From: Chloracidobacterium thermophilum B
GTDB taxonomy: Bacteria > Acidobacteriota > Blastocatellia > Chloracidobacteriales > Chloracidobacteriaceae
Assembly (NCBI RefSeq): GCF_000226295.1
Contig: NC_016024.1
Coordinates: forward strand, 1,347,501-1,411,500
Length of the DNA: 64,000 nucleotides
Direction: 5' to 3'
In this document: one piece after another, positions 53,043 through 61,327 of the stretch
Numbering within the stretch: the stretch's first letter is position 1
Layout: each line of letters opens with the position of its first letter
Notes under the pieces: model-generated
What the model saw: the letters and a program-made list of their open reading frames with translations, nothing else
What the model was told of the DNA's origin: nothing
Databases searched by the model: none
Position numbers and translations under genes: made by a program

Positions 53043-54077
53043 TCAGGCGGTGACAAGGGTGCGCTGGAGGCATTGCTGGCGCAGCTCAACCCGGTAGTCA
53101 TAGAGCACCCTGTGTACCTGCCGGGGTGTCACCCCACCCACCTTTTCGGCAATAGTCGTGTGCAGGGCGCGCTCCGGCGGCAGGTCCTTGCTCAAGTAAT
53201 CCAGATACTCGGCGATGATGGCGGCCCGCTGATCCGCAGTCGTTTCCGGCAGGTCCGGTGGAAACTTGCTGTTGTCATAGAGGACATCAATCCACCGCAG
53301 AACCTGGTACGGCGTGACAAAGCCCAGGTCTTTGGCGATGGCTTCGGGCAGTTCCTCATAAGGCTCCTGACCTTCGGTCAAGTAGCGGTAGAAGGCCTTT
53401 TCAATGAGGAAAAGCTGCTGGCGGGTTGGTTTGGGGGTTGGGGACTGGGCGTATTGTGACTGCGCCCACTGCCGGATCACCAGAACAACCGCATCCAGAC
53501 TGACGCCAAGCTGCTGAGCGATGAAGCGCCGCCGGCCGCCGGGTGGACGCTCGCCAGTTTCGATGAAGTGGCGGTACATCGCAATGGCCTGCTCCCGTTG
53601 CTCCGGCGTCAGATCAATGGTGGCCATTTCGAGCGCCGTCCGAAGTTCCTGGATAACCTGGGAGACAATGGCACGGCTGACCCACAACTGCTGGGAAATG
53701 GCCGTGTGAATGCGGCGCAGGTGAGGTTCAATGTGTTTGGCATCAAGCGGGATGGCGCTGCCCGGAACCGTCCGCATGTGTTGGAAAGCAGAAGCAATAC
53801 GCGCGCGCACTTCGGGAGTCAGGGTCCGAATCTGCGGCTGGCGTTGCCGCGCCACCCCTTTTTGCCGTTTACCACTGGGCAGGCCGACAGGCGGGCGGTT
53901 GCCCATGACGACCTTGGCCAGCTTTGGCGTGGATGGCGTCGGCGGTGCCATGTGCCCGGTGGCATCCTGCACGGTACGCCGGGGTTGGTGTTTGGCACAA
54001 AACCGTGCCTTGCGATCGGTGGAAAAAAACGTCGCACCACATTGGTCGCAGGAGCGGCGAAATTTCATCCCTGTCAT
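53043..54077 (-). CDS. Zinc-finger protein with four tandem HTH-like repeats
   Basis: 344 residues. Residues 10-30 hold a C-x2-C-x13-C-x2-H cluster (CDQCGATFF...RFCAKH). After a basic low-complexity linker (about 31-82) there are four related helical units at about 84-146, 155-205, 216-268 and 279-331, period about 61-70. Each has xLTxxQR, a helix (AIAMYRHFIETG; EKAFYRYLTEG; IAEYLDYLSKD), a second helix, then IA-x-x-LG-V-T-x-x-QV-x-R-V-I (IAQQLGVSLDAVVLVIRQW; IAKDLGFVTPYQVLRWIDVL; IAEKVGGVTPRQVHRVLYDY), like a winged or tri-helical DNA-binding core. No family is known to me. It follows nusB by 88 bp. Start ATG 54077. Confidence 0.75.
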   Translation of the reverse strand: MTGMKFRRSCDQCGATFFSTDRKARFCAKHQPRRTVQDATGHMAPPTPSTPKLAKVVMGNRPPVGLPSGKRQKGVARQRQPQIRTLTPEVRARIASAFQHMRTVPGSAIPLDAKHIEPHLRRIHTAISQQLWVSRAIVSQVIQELRTALEMATIDLTPEQREQAIAMYRHFIETGERPPGGRRRFIAQQLGVSLDAVVLVIRQWAQSQYAQSPTPKPTRQQLFLIEKAFYRYLTEGQEPYEELPEAIAKDLGFVTPYQVLRWIDVLYDNSKFPPDLPETTADQRAAIIAEYLDYLSKDLPPERALHTTIAEKVGGVTPRQVHRVLYDYRVELRQQCLQRTLVTA

Positions 54078-54165
54078 GGTTTGCGACCTCGTTTGAGCGC
54101 CTCCATCAGATGCGCCGAAATACAAAGTGAACCTTTGGGAAAGGTATGCCACAGCGCAACTGAAA

Positions 54166-54636
54166 TCAACGCAGAGCCGTCGGTGGCGACGCTGGCAGGG
54201 GCGGCGGCGAACCCGTTTCGTCGAGTTCGCGCTTGATGGCATCCAGAATGCCGTTGATAAACTGGGTGGCTTCCAAGGTGCTGAAGCGGCGCGCAATTTC
54301 GAGGGCCTCGTTGATGACGACGGCCCGTGGCGTGTCGGGTTCGTGAAGGAACTCGTAAACTGCCATGCGCAGGATGTTGCGGTCCACGGCGGCCATGCGC
54401 GAAATGCGCCAGCGCTCGGCATGGCGGCTGATGATAAGGTCAATGTCGGCCAGGTGGGCGATAACTCCGGCTACGATACGGTTGGCAAAGGCCGGGACTT
54501 TCTCCCGGTGTTCCTCTTTGAGTTCGGTCAACTCGTTCCAGTAGCTCTCAAAGAGGTCCTCCAGGGAGGGCTGGCTCAGATCGTACTGGAAAAGCATTTG
54601 CAGCGCGCACTCGCGCGCACGGCGACGGGAACCCAT
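54166..54636 (-). CDS. nusB: Transcription antitermination factor NusB
   Basis: 156 residues, all-helical. It binds boxA RNA with NusE/S10 to prevent termination in rRNA operons. Seen: the N-terminal RRRARECALQMLFQYDLS, SYWNELTEL..., FANRIVAGVIAHLADID, the core RISRMAAVDRNILRMAVYEF, and AVVINEALEIARRFSTLEATQFINGILDAI. Upstream lies ribH (86 bp gap, same strand), the common ribH-nusB arrangement. The last 15 residues are Pro-rich and unconserved. Confidence 0.95.
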   Translation of the reverse strand: MGSRRRARECALQMLFQYDLSQPSLEDLFESYWNELTELKEEHREKVPAFANRIVAGVIAHLADIDLIISRHAERWRISRMAAVDRNILRMAVYEFLHEPDTPRAVVINEALEIARRFSTLEATQFINGILDAIKRELDETGSPPPLPASPPTALR

Positions 54637-54722
54637 AGCGTTTCAGGGAGTTGTGGTCGGGAACAATGCCAGACCGGAGTTAGTCGAACCAGCTTGCCGG
54701 TTTCACAAAAGGATTGAGGATG

Positions 54723-55223
54723 TCACGAACGCCCGGTTGCCGGGCGAGACTCAATCGCCCGGTAGAGATTGGCGAGTTCAATGGCGGCCAACACGGCTTC
54801 AACCCCTTTGTTACCGGCTTTCATACCGGCCCGGTCAATTGCCTGTTCAAGGTTTTCAGCCGTGATAACGCCATAAGTCACCGGAACGCCGGTTTCCAGC
54901 GATACGGCTGCAATACCTTTTGTCACCTCGGCGGCGATGTAGTCAAAGTGCGGTGTCTCGCCGCGCACCAGGGCGCCAAGACAGACAATGGCTTCCCAGG
55001 CAGCGGTCAGGGCCAGTTTTTTGGCGGTCAGGGGGATTTCAAATGAGCCGGGGACGCGCACCACGGCACAGTCATCAAGCCGTCCGCCGAGCCGCTCAAA
55101 GGTATCCAGCGCACCTGAAAGCAGCCGGTTGACCACAAAATCATTCCAGCGACTGACGACAAATGCCACCCGTAGCCCGTCAGCAACAAGTTTTCCCTGA
55201 ATTTCGCGCACGGCCTTCGGCAC
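54723..55223 (-). CDS. ribH: 6,7-dimethyl-8-ribityllumazine synthase
   Basis: 166 residues. It condenses 5-amino-6-ribitylaminouracil with dihydroxybutanone phosphate, the penultimate step of riboflavin synthesis, in an icosahedral or pentameric assembly. Seen: [77 protein letters not shown] and [19 protein letters not shown]. The start is GTG 55223, with GGAG five bases upstream; longer in-frame starts encode sequence unlike RibH. No other rib gene is adjacent. ribH, nusB and the zinc-finger gene lie in line. Confidence 0.94.
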   Translation of the reverse strand: MPKAVREIQGKLVADGLRVAFVVSRWNDFVVNRLLSGALDTFERLGGRLDDCAVVRVPGSFEIPLTAKKLALTAAWEAIVCLGALVRGETPHFDYIAAEVTKGIAAVSLETGVPVTYGVITAENLEQAIDRAGMKAGNKGVEAVLAAIELANLYRAIESRPATGRS

Positions 55224-55378
55224 CTGACTCCGGTCGAAAAGGCTACACCCGTCGTTCGGTTTTGACCCTGTTGGACGGGCGTTCAAGCCGACGTGGTGTA
55301 TCATGGCCGGCTGTTGTGTGCAACCAGCGCGGTCGGCTGGGCCTGTCATGCGATGGATTCTGTGTCGGGCGTGGCGCT

Positions 55379-56194
55379 TCAGGTTTGACGACACACCCGG
55401 TCAATAGCGACCAGTTGCCGGAGCAGCCCGGCAAGTTGGTCGAGTGGAAGGGCATTCGGCCCGTCACTCAGGGCGCGGGCAGGATCGTCGTGGACTTCCA
55501 TAAAAAGTCCATCCACGCCGCAGGCCACACCGGCGCGGGCCAGAGGCGGGATGAAGATGGCGTCACCGTCTGAGGCTGTGCCACGTCCGCCGGGGCGTTG
55601 CAGGCTGTGGGTGACATCGAAGATGACCGGGCAGCCGAACTCGCGCATGATTGGGAAGCTGCGCATATCCACCACCAGGTTGTTGTAGCCAAACGAGGCT
55701 CCGCGCTCTGTCAGCCAGATGTCCGAGGCGTTGGCTGCGCGCAGTTTCTCGACAACGTGGCGCATGTCCCAGGGAGCCAGAAACTGTCCTTTCTTGACGT
55801 TGACCGTGCGTTTGGTTGCCGCCGCCGCCAGGAGCAGATCGGTCTGGCGGCACAGAAGGGCCGGAATCTGAAGCACGTCAGCGACTTCCGCGACGGTTGC
55901 CGCGTGGTGTGTTTCATGGATGTCCGTCAGGATGGGCACACCGTGGGTTTCCTTGACCCGTTGCAGAATCCGCAAGCCTTCTTCCATACCGGGTCCACGG
56001 AAAGAGCTGTGGGAGGTACGGTTGGCTTTGTCGTATGACGCCTTGAACACGTAGGGAATGCCCATCTGCCGGGCAATCCGGGAAATGGCTTCGGCCATGC
56101 GCTGGGCATGGGCTTCGCTTTCAATGACACATGGACCAGCAATGAGGAAAAAACCTTGGGCTTGTTGGGCGCGCGAAAAAAGCGGTGTGGACAT
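55379..56194 (-). CDS. kdsA: 3-deoxy-8-phosphooctulonate synthase
   Basis: 271 residues. It condenses arabinose 5-phosphate with PEP to KDO 8-phosphate for LPS. Seen: [91 protein letters not shown] and [13 protein letters not shown]. Cys22 in GPCVIE (Asn in the E. coli enzyme) marks the metal-dependent class, whose other ligands (His in VTHS, Glu in FMEVH, Asp in LSDGPNAL) are also present. It works with WaaA (13757-15100). The upstream cysQ-like gene ends 26 bp before its start. Confidence 0.96.
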   Translation of the reverse strand: MSTPLFSRAQQAQGFFLIAGPCVIESEAHAQRMAEAISRIARQMGIPYVFKASYDKANRTSHSSFRGPGMEEGLRILQRVKETHGVPILTDIHETHHAATVAEVADVLQIPALLCRQTDLLLAAAATKRTVNVKKGQFLAPWDMRHVVEKLRAANASDIWLTERGASFGYNNLVVDMRSFPIMREFGCPVIFDVTHSLQRPGGRGTASDGDAIFIPPLARAGVACGVDGLFMEVHDDPARALSDGPNALPLDQLAGLLRQLVAIDRVCRQT

Positions 56195-56220
56195 GGGAGT
56201 GACCTTGGGAGTTGGGGACC

Positions 56221-57036
56221 CTACGCCAGAGGAAACAAATCACGGACTTGGGCAACGATGGCCGCGTGCTGGAGACCGTTGCTGGCAATCAATCCGGCCC
56301 GATGATGCAGGTCCGGCTGGCGGTAGTCGAGTGGCCGGCCCTGAAAATCCGTCAGTACACCGCCGGCTGCCCGCAGGATGGCTTCCGGCCCGGCAGTATC
56401 CCAGAGCTTGGAGCGGGTCGAGGCGCTGATAAACAGGTCGGCGCGTTGTTCGACGAGCAGCCCGATTTTGAGTCCGCCGCTGCCGGAGATGATTTCTTTC
56501 TGGATGCCTAGCCGCTGCGCGGCCGCCGTGAGGTAGCGGTTGCGGTGCGACCGGCTGGCCGCCAAGGTCATGTCGGGGATATGGTTGACGGACGAAACCC
56601 GCAACGGCCGACAGGTGTTTCCCTGGGTGAGCCAGGCGCCGTGGCGGTTGGCATACCAGGTTTTGCCGGTTGTGGGCTGGTGGACAACTCCCATGACGGG
56701 ACAGCCTTCCACACACAGACCGATCATGACAGAGAATTCGCCATTGCCGGCGATGAATTCCCGTGTGCCGTCAATCGGATCGATAAACCAGACCCGGTGC
56801 GCCAAAGCACGCCGCCGGGCATCGTCGTCCTCCGCTTCTTCAGAAATGATGAGGTCGTCCGGGAAGCGGCGCTGGAGTTCTGTTACCAGAAATGTGTTGA
56901 TGGCGCGATCCATGTCCGTTACCGGTTCTCCATCAGGTTTGTAGCTGACCGGGCGGCCGGGTTGGAAGTCGGAGAGGATGCGCTGCCCGGCTTCTGTGAC
57001 CAACTGGCAGGCAAAGCTGGTTTCGGAATCAAGCAT
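56221..57036 (-). CDS. Inositol monophosphatase family, CysQ-like 3'(2'),5'-bisphosphate nucleotidase
   Basis: 271 residues. The Li-sensitive phosphatase fold has its metal sites: ISEEAEDDD (Glu pair), the signature [24 protein letters not shown] (DPxDGT) and [16 protein letters not shown] (WDxAGP) near the C-terminus. DGTREFI and the [12 protein letters not shown] motif favour the CysQ group, which removes PAP formed during sulfate assimilation, over inositol-phosphatase, but the substrate is not certain. It is upstream of kdsA on the same strand and divergent from the pilin regulatory region, with its ATG at 57036. Confidence 0.85.
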   Translation of the reverse strand: MLDSETSFACQLVTEAGQRILSDFQPGRPVSYKPDGEPVTDMDRAINTFLVTELQRRFPDDLIISEEAEDDDARRRALAHRVWFIDPIDGTREFIAGNGEFSVMIGLCVEGCPVMGVVHQPTTGKTWYANRHGAWLTQGNTCRPLRVSSVNHIPDMTLAASRSHRNRYLTAAAQRLGIQKEIISGSGGLKIGLLVEQRADLFISASTRSKLWDTAGPEAILRAAGGVLTDFQGRPLDYRQPDLHHRAGLIASNGLQHAAIVAQVRDLFPLA

Positions 57037-57078
57037 GACAACGGGCAGAGGTGTTTCAGGAGTGGAATGGTCAGCAGG

Positions 57079-57181
57079 TGACGGAATCTGTCATGGGAAT
57101 GTGACACGAAGTGTCATATTAGACGTCTTATTCGCACGGTGTCAGGTATGGAATCGTCACAATTGGTAACGGATATGTGTC
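57079..57181 (+). promoter_or_regulatory. Probable upstream activator region of the pilin gene
   Basis: Four same-orientation (C/G)TGTC motifs occur at 57088-57092, 57111-57115, 57139-57143 and 57177-57181. Two of them are in dyads: TGAC-N6-TGTCA (57079-57093) and the perfect TGACACGAAGTGTCA (57102-57116), whose centres are 23 bp apart. From memory, P. aeruginosa PilR recognises tandem (C/G)TGTC sites upstream of pilA. The array ends about 95 bp before the sigma54 box, a usual enhancer distance. The dyads could also serve the divergent cysQ-like gene. Confidence 0.5.
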
Positions 57182-57203
57182 GTTGCCGTAAAAACGAAAG
57201 CTG

Positions 57204-57219
57204 TGGCATGGAAAATGCG
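57204..57219 (+). promoter_or_regulatory. Second, weaker -24/-12-like element
   Basis: TGGCATGGAAAATGCG keeps the GG-N10-GC spacing of sigma54 promoters (GG at 57205-57206, GC at 57217-57218), but the -24 hexamer ends in T and the -12 part reads ATGCG, so it is a weaker match than the box at 57275. It may be a minor promoter or chance. Confidence 0.3.
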
Positions 57220-57274
57220 ACGAAAAGGTATCAGACGGGGGGATAGAGGGAAGCCGGAGAAGGTCGGGAGACTG

Positions 57275-57290
57275 TGGCACAGGATTTGCT
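57275..57290 (+). promoter_or_regulatory. Sigma54 (-24/-12) promoter of the pilin gene
   Basis: TGGCACAGGATTTGCT matches the sigma54 consensus TGGCAC-N5-TTGCW throughout, with GG-N10-GC spacing (GG 57276-57277, GC 57288-57289). Transcription would start near 57301, leaving a leader of about 125 nt before the ATG at 57425. Pilin genes are often sigma54-dependent and need an NtrC-type activator; two such activators are encoded at 15860-18184. Confidence 0.88.
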
Positions 57291-57424
57291 CCATTTGAAG
57301 TAACGAAAGCGCAAGCTTTAGGCATTGTTTGCAGTGTTATCAAGCTGCAAAGTTTTCAGGCCTTGTGGATACAAGGCAACCACTTTCGGCCACTGGCCTT
57401 TCACCACCAAGGAGACCTACCACT

Positions 57425-57922
57425 ATGAACCTCAAGAAGCAAAAGGGTTTTTCACTGATTGAGCTGCTTATCGTCGTGGCCATTATTGGCATCATCGCGG
57501 CGATTGCAGTTCCGAACCTCATGGCTGCCCGCCGGAGCGCCAACGATGCTTCGGCGCAGCAGACGCTCCGCAACATCAACTCTGCCAACGCCACGTATGA
57601 ATCTGGTGTCGGCCGTGGTAACTTTGCCAACACACTCGCCGCTCTGGGTGGTACCGGCTCGACCGACTTCGGCATGATTGATGATACCGTCGTCAATGCC
57701 ACACAGACGCCCAAGAGTGGCTTCATACTGCAGCAGTATGGTGCGACGGTGAAGAATTCCACTACCGCTTCGACGTACTCAGTGCGGAATCATCCCTCGC
57801 AGTCAACGGGTATTGCACGTACGGGCAACCGGTCCTTCTTTATCAACGAAACCGGTGTGATTCGCACGTCAAATGCCCCGAACGCCCAGGCAACTTCAAC
57901 TTCCGAGCCTATCGGCAACTAG
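57425..57922 (+). CDS. Type IV pilin (PilA-like) or major pseudopilin
   Basis: 165 residues. Prepilin leader MNLKKQKG is cut after Gly8 by prepilin peptidase; the mature protein begins FSLIELLIVVAIIGIIAAIAVPNLM with Phe1 and Glu5, the hydrophobic assembly helix. The rest is a Ser/Thr/Asn-rich globular domain (NATYESGVGRGNFANTLAAL) without cysteines, so the usual disulfide-bonded D-region is absent. AAGGAG stands nine bases upstream of ATG 57425. It is expressed alone: a sigma54 promoter precedes it and a strong terminator follows. Twitching, adhesion or DNA uptake are family roles; a type II secretion major pseudopilin is a second possibility. Confidence 0.9.
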   Translation: MNLKKQKGFSLIELLIVVAIIGIIAAIAVPNLMAARRSANDASAQQTLRNINSANATYESGVGRGNFANTLAALGGTGSTDFGMIDDTVVNATQTPKSGFILQQYGATVKNSTTASTYSVRNHPSQSTGIARTGNRSFFINETGVIRTSNAPNAQATSTSEPIGN

Positions 57923-57960
57923 TTTCCCGGCAACGAGTTTCGTCACCCACTTCCAAGTAC

Positions 57961-57998
57961 GACAGGGGCGTCAGTTTGATGCCCCTGTCTGTCTTTTT
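57961..57998 (+). terminator. Rho-independent terminator of the pilin gene
   Basis: A 9-bp perfect stem (GACAGGGGC 57961-57969 with GCCCCTGTC 57981-57989), extendable by four more pairs (GTCA with TGAT) to leave a 3-nt loop, followed by TGTCTTTTT. It lies 38 bp after the stop codon. Confidence 0.92.
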
Positions 57999-58058
57999 GT
58001 CGTTTATTTTCCTCGGATAACGGGTGAGAAAACGGCTTGATCTCTGTGGCAGAAACAG

Positions 58059-59312
58059 CTATTGCGCGTAAAGTGGAAAGTCACGGGTCAGTTCCCGCAC
58101 CTTCTGCCGGACCACTGCCTGCCTTGCCGTGTTGTCAATATCGGAGAGTACCTCAACAATAAGCGCACCGACGTAGCGCAGGTCCTGTTCGCGCATCCCG
58201 CGGGTCGTCAGCGCTGGTGTGCCGAGGCGAATACCACTGCCCACCAGGGGAGGGTTGGTATCGAAGGGAATGGTGTTTTTGTTGACTGTGATCCCGGCCC
58301 GTTCGAGCGCCTGTTCAGCAGCCTTGCCGGTGATGCCCTTTGTGAAGACATCCACCAGGAGGAGGTGATTGTCCGTACCGCCGGTGACAAGGCGAAAACC
58401 GGCATCGGCAAGCACTTCGCCCAACGCGACAGCATTTTTCCGAACCTGCCGTTGGTATTCCACAAAAGACGGTTCAAGGGCTTCCTTGAAGCACACGGCC
58501 TTGGCGGCAATGATGTGCATCAGCGGGCCGCCCTGTACGCCGGGAAACACTGCCCGATCAATGAGTTTGGCATCTTCCGCCCGGCAGGCAATAAGTCCAC
58601 CCCGTGGTCCGCGTAGGGTTTTGTGGGTCGTTGTGGTGACAAAGTCCACGTATCCTACTGGGGAGGGATGTTCACCGGTCACGACAAGTCCAGCAATGTG
58701 CGCCATGTCGGCCAGCACCCGGGCACCAACCGAACGTCCGATTTCTCCGATGCGGGCAAAGTCAATCTGGCGCGGATAGGCGCTGGCACCGCAGATGATG
58801 AGCTTGGGGCGGTGTTTTTCAGCCAGTTGGGCGAGGGCGTCGTAATCCAGCCGCTCGGTTTCACGGTTCACTCCGTAGGTGACGACGTTGAAGTACATCC
58901 CGGAGATGTTGAGCGGATGCCCATGGGTGAGGTGTCCGCCGTGTGCCAAATCCATGCCCAGAATGGTGTCACCCGGTTTGAGAACCGCCAGAAACACCGC
59001 CAGGTTGGCCTGTGCTCCAGAGTGGGGCTGAACATTGACATGCTCGGCACCCAGAAGCTGCTTGGCCCGCTCGATGGCCAGACGTTCGGCGACATCCACA
59101 AATTCACAGCCGCCGTAGTACCGCCGCCCCGGATAGCCCTCGGCATACTTGTTGGTCATGACCGAGCCGGCGGCTTCCATCACCGCACGGCTGGCATAGT
59201 TTTCCGAGGCAATCATTTCCAGCCCGTCTGACAGGCGGTTGGTCTCATCTGCAATGGCTTGGGCGATTTCAGGATCGGTTTCAAACAGGGAACGGTTGAG
59301 GTTCAGGGACAT
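58059..59312 (-). CDS. glyA: Serine hydroxymethyltransferase
   Basis: 417 residues, a PLP enzyme that interconverts serine and glycine with tetrahydrofolate and supplies one-carbon units. Seen: the N-terminal [75 protein letters not shown], the PLP-lysine motif [15 protein letters not shown] and [10 protein letters not shown]. It follows rpiB by 41 bp on the same strand, a common gene order, so the two are probably co-transcribed. Confidence 0.97.
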   Translation of the reverse strand: MSLNLNRSLFETDPEIAQAIADETNRLSDGLEMIASENYASRAVMEAAGSVMTNKYAEGYPGRRYYGGCEFVDVAERLAIERAKQLLGAEHVNVQPHSGAQANLAVFLAVLKPGDTILGMDLAHGGHLTHGHPLNISGMYFNVVTYGVNRETERLDYDALAQLAEKHRPKLIICGASAYPRQIDFARIGEIGRSVGARVLADMAHIAGLVVTGEHPSPVGYVDFVTTTTHKTLRGPRGGLIACRAEDAKLIDRAVFPGVQGGPLMHIIAAKAVCFKEALEPSFVEYQRQVRKNAVALGEVLADAGFRLVTGGTDNHLLLVDVFTKGITGKAAEQALERAGITVNKNTIPFDTNPPLVGSGIRLGTPALTTRGMREQDLRYVGALIVEVLSDIDNTARQAVVRQKVRELTRDFPLYAQ

Positions 59313-59353
59313 GGCAGGTCTTTCCAGAAAATGAAGTCGTCAGGGGGGAGAAG

Positions 59354-59806
59354 TCAGCGGGAGGCGGCCGCTTCGAGCGCCGCGATTTTTTCAATCCGGC
59401 GGGCATGGCGGCCGCCGGCGAAATCCGTTTTGAGAAAGGTCTCGATGACCGCCGGGAGCAGGTCAGGACTGGTATTGCGCACACCCATGGCCAGCACGTT
59501 GGCATCATTGTGCTCCCGGGCCAGGCGGGCCGTCTCGACATCGTGGACGACCGCCGCCCGGATGCCGGGAATTTTGTTGGCAGCTATGCCGATGCCAATG
59601 CCGGTGCCGCAGAAAAGCAGCCCCACATCGGCTTGCCGTCGGGCAACAGCTTCGCCGACGGCGCGCGCATAGTCCGGGTAATCCACTGATTCCGTATCAG
59701 TGTCAGTGCCAAAATCCTCGTAGGGGATGCCCAGCCGTTCCAGCACCCGTTTTGCGGCTTCTTTGCCGGGAAAGCCGGCATGGTCACTGCCAAGGGCAAC
59801 TTTCAT
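59354..59806 (-). CDS. rpiB: Ribose-5-phosphate isomerase B
   Basis: 150 residues, the RpiB/LacA/LacB fold. It interconverts ribose 5-phosphate and ribulose 5-phosphate. Seen: KVALGSDHAGFPGKEAAKRVL, YEDFGTDTDTESVDYPDYA, GLLFCGTGIGIGIAANKIPGIRAA (catalytic Cys in CGTG) and REHNDANVLAMG. Start ATG 59806 has CGGAG eight bases upstream. It is the first gene of a likely rpiB-glyA operon. Confidence 0.94.
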   Translation of the reverse strand: MKVALGSDHAGFPGKEAAKRVLERLGIPYEDFGTDTDTESVDYPDYARAVGEAVARRQADVGLLFCGTGIGIGIAANKIPGIRAAVVHDVETARLAREHNDANVLAMGVRNTSPDLLPAVIETFLKTDFAGGRHARRIEKIAALEAAASR

Positions 59807-59878
59807 TGGAAAAACTCCGCTAACGTCCGGCTGGGTGATACCTGCCGTAAGGTTCTGCCGCTGGGCGAGGCGTGAAGT

Positions 59879-59892
59879 GTACGTTGACGTAC
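59879..59892. promoter_or_regulatory. Perfect 14-bp dyad between rpiB and the AlbA-domain gene
   Basis: GTACGTTGACGTAC: arms GTACGT and ACGTAC with a TG centre. It lies 73 bp upstream of the rpiB ATG and about 150 bp upstream of the AlbA gene, in a 234-bp divergent region. It may be an operator for either gene; the regulator is unknown. Confidence 0.35.
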
Positions 59893-60040
59893 GTGCCAGA
59901 GTGTAGCATGCCTACCTTTTCAGCGGGAATTATTTTACCCTGAAGGCGCGCCTGTCCTACTGTCTGCGTGATGCACACAGGGACCGTCGCGCCGTTTCTT
60001 CCTGAAGGCCAGTCTCATTCTGCCACGGGACACTTGTCAC

Positions 60041-61321
60041 ATGAGTCGCAAAAAAATCCGGCGTCGTGGGTGGCCGCCAGAAACCGAGCGGTCGCTGCAC
60101 GCCCACATGACGATGCGTGATAATGGGCGTACCCTTGACCGGCGTGAGGTGCTTGACCTGGTACGCGGCGGGGAGGACAGCGAAGTTGAGTTCAAGGTTC
60201 GCTACAGCAACCCGGAGCGAATTGCCGCCGAAATTCTGGCCCTGGCCAACAGTGGCGGCGGCGCAATTCTCTTTGGTGTAAGCGATACCTGCCGCATCGA
60301 GGGGCTTGACGACGCCGAGCGCGTTGAAGCCGAGTTGCGCGAACTGTGTGCAACGGCCATGGTGCCGCCGGTTCACCCCTACATCAACAAGGTCGCCTTC
60401 GACAGCGGCAAGCGCATCCTGGTGCTGGAAGTGGATGACCGCCGTTCACCCCATGCCACCCTTGACGGCCGGTATTACATCCGTATCGGCTCGACCAAAC
60501 GCGAAGCAGACAGTCAGGAAATTGCCGAACTGTTCCATCGCTACGACAGCGCCCGCTATGAACAGGTGCCTCTGCACGACGTGTCTTTCGATGACATTGA
60601 CGAAGCTGGTGTGTGGGGCTACATCCGCGCCATCGTGCCGGATGAGTCCCGGTTGCCCAAGGGCTTCCCGACGGCGCTGGCGATGACCGACATGCGGCTG
60701 GCGGTCATGACGGCGGATGACTATGCCCCCACCGTGGCCGGACTCGTCCTGTTCGGGCAAAGTCGCGCCATGACGGCGTCGTTCCCGCGCAGCCACGTCG
60801 TCCTGACACGCTTTGCCGGCCACGATGTCACAGCGCCAGTCATCGAGCAGGTGACGTTCACCGGCAATGTGGCCAGTCTCTACTGGCGCATCGAAGGCTT
60901 TTTGACGCGCTATGCTGATTTGGCCGACGTACCGCCACCCCGGCGGGGAAATGAGGCTGACGCCGAGGCGCGGTCCATCTACTCACGCCCGGCGGTCATG
61001 GAAGCCATCACCAACGCGCTGGTGCACCGGGATTATGGCGTACGCCAGGAAGGTGTGCGCGTCATGCTCTATGAACGCCGGCTGGAAATCGTCAACCCGG
61101 CCGTAGGCAAGCGCATCTGGCGCGGGGCCATTGACTATGGCGTCAGTCATCCCAACAACCCGACGATCAAAAGCTTCTTCAAAAATGCGGCCTACGGCGT
61201 GACGACCTACACCGGCGGCTTGCCTATGGTGCGCCGCGAAACCCTGCGTTTTGCCCGCCGGGAGCCGAAAATCACCGTGCTGCCCCACGAGTTTCGGATC
61301 GAGCTGCCGGCCGCGAACTGA
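60041..61321 (+). CDS. Schlafen/AlbA-domain putative transcriptional regulator
   Basis: 426 residues. The AlbA_2 (Schlafen AlbA) domain covers about 30-170: EDSEVEFKVRYSNPERIAAEILALANSGGG, AILFGVSD, and ILVLEVDDRRSPHATLDGRYYIRIGSTKREAD. The C-terminal half has a GHKL-like ATPase segment (SRPAVMEAITNALVHRDYGV; RLEIVNPAVG) typical of these ATP-dependent regulators. The role is probably DNA or RNA binding coupled to nucleotide binding; the target is unknown. moeA begins six bases after its stop, so the two are co-transcribed. Confidence 0.83.
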   Translation: MSRKKIRRRGWPPETERSLHAHMTMRDNGRTLDRREVLDLVRGGEDSEVEFKVRYSNPERIAAEILALANSGGGAILFGVSDTCRIEGLDDAERVEAELRELCATAMVPPVHPYINKVAFDSGKRILVLEVDDRRSPHATLDGRYYIRIGSTKREADSQEIAELFHRYDSARYEQVPLHDVSFDDIDEAGVWGYIRAIVPDESRLPKGFPTALAMTDMRLAVMTADDYAPTVAGLVLFGQSRAMTASFPRSHVVLTRFAGHDVTAPVIEQVTFTGNVASLYWRIEGFLTRYADLADVPPPRRGNEADAEARSIYSRPAVMEAITNALVHRDYGVRQEGVRVMLYERRLEIVNPAVGKRIWRGAIDYGVSHPNNPTIKSFFKNAAYGVTTYTGGLPMVRRETLRFARREPKITVLPHEFRIELPAAN

Positions 61322-61327
61322 AAAACC

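Noticed and set aside
59884-59889. TTGACG as a -35 element between rpiB and the AlbA gene
   Set aside because: No matching -10 at 16-18 bp.
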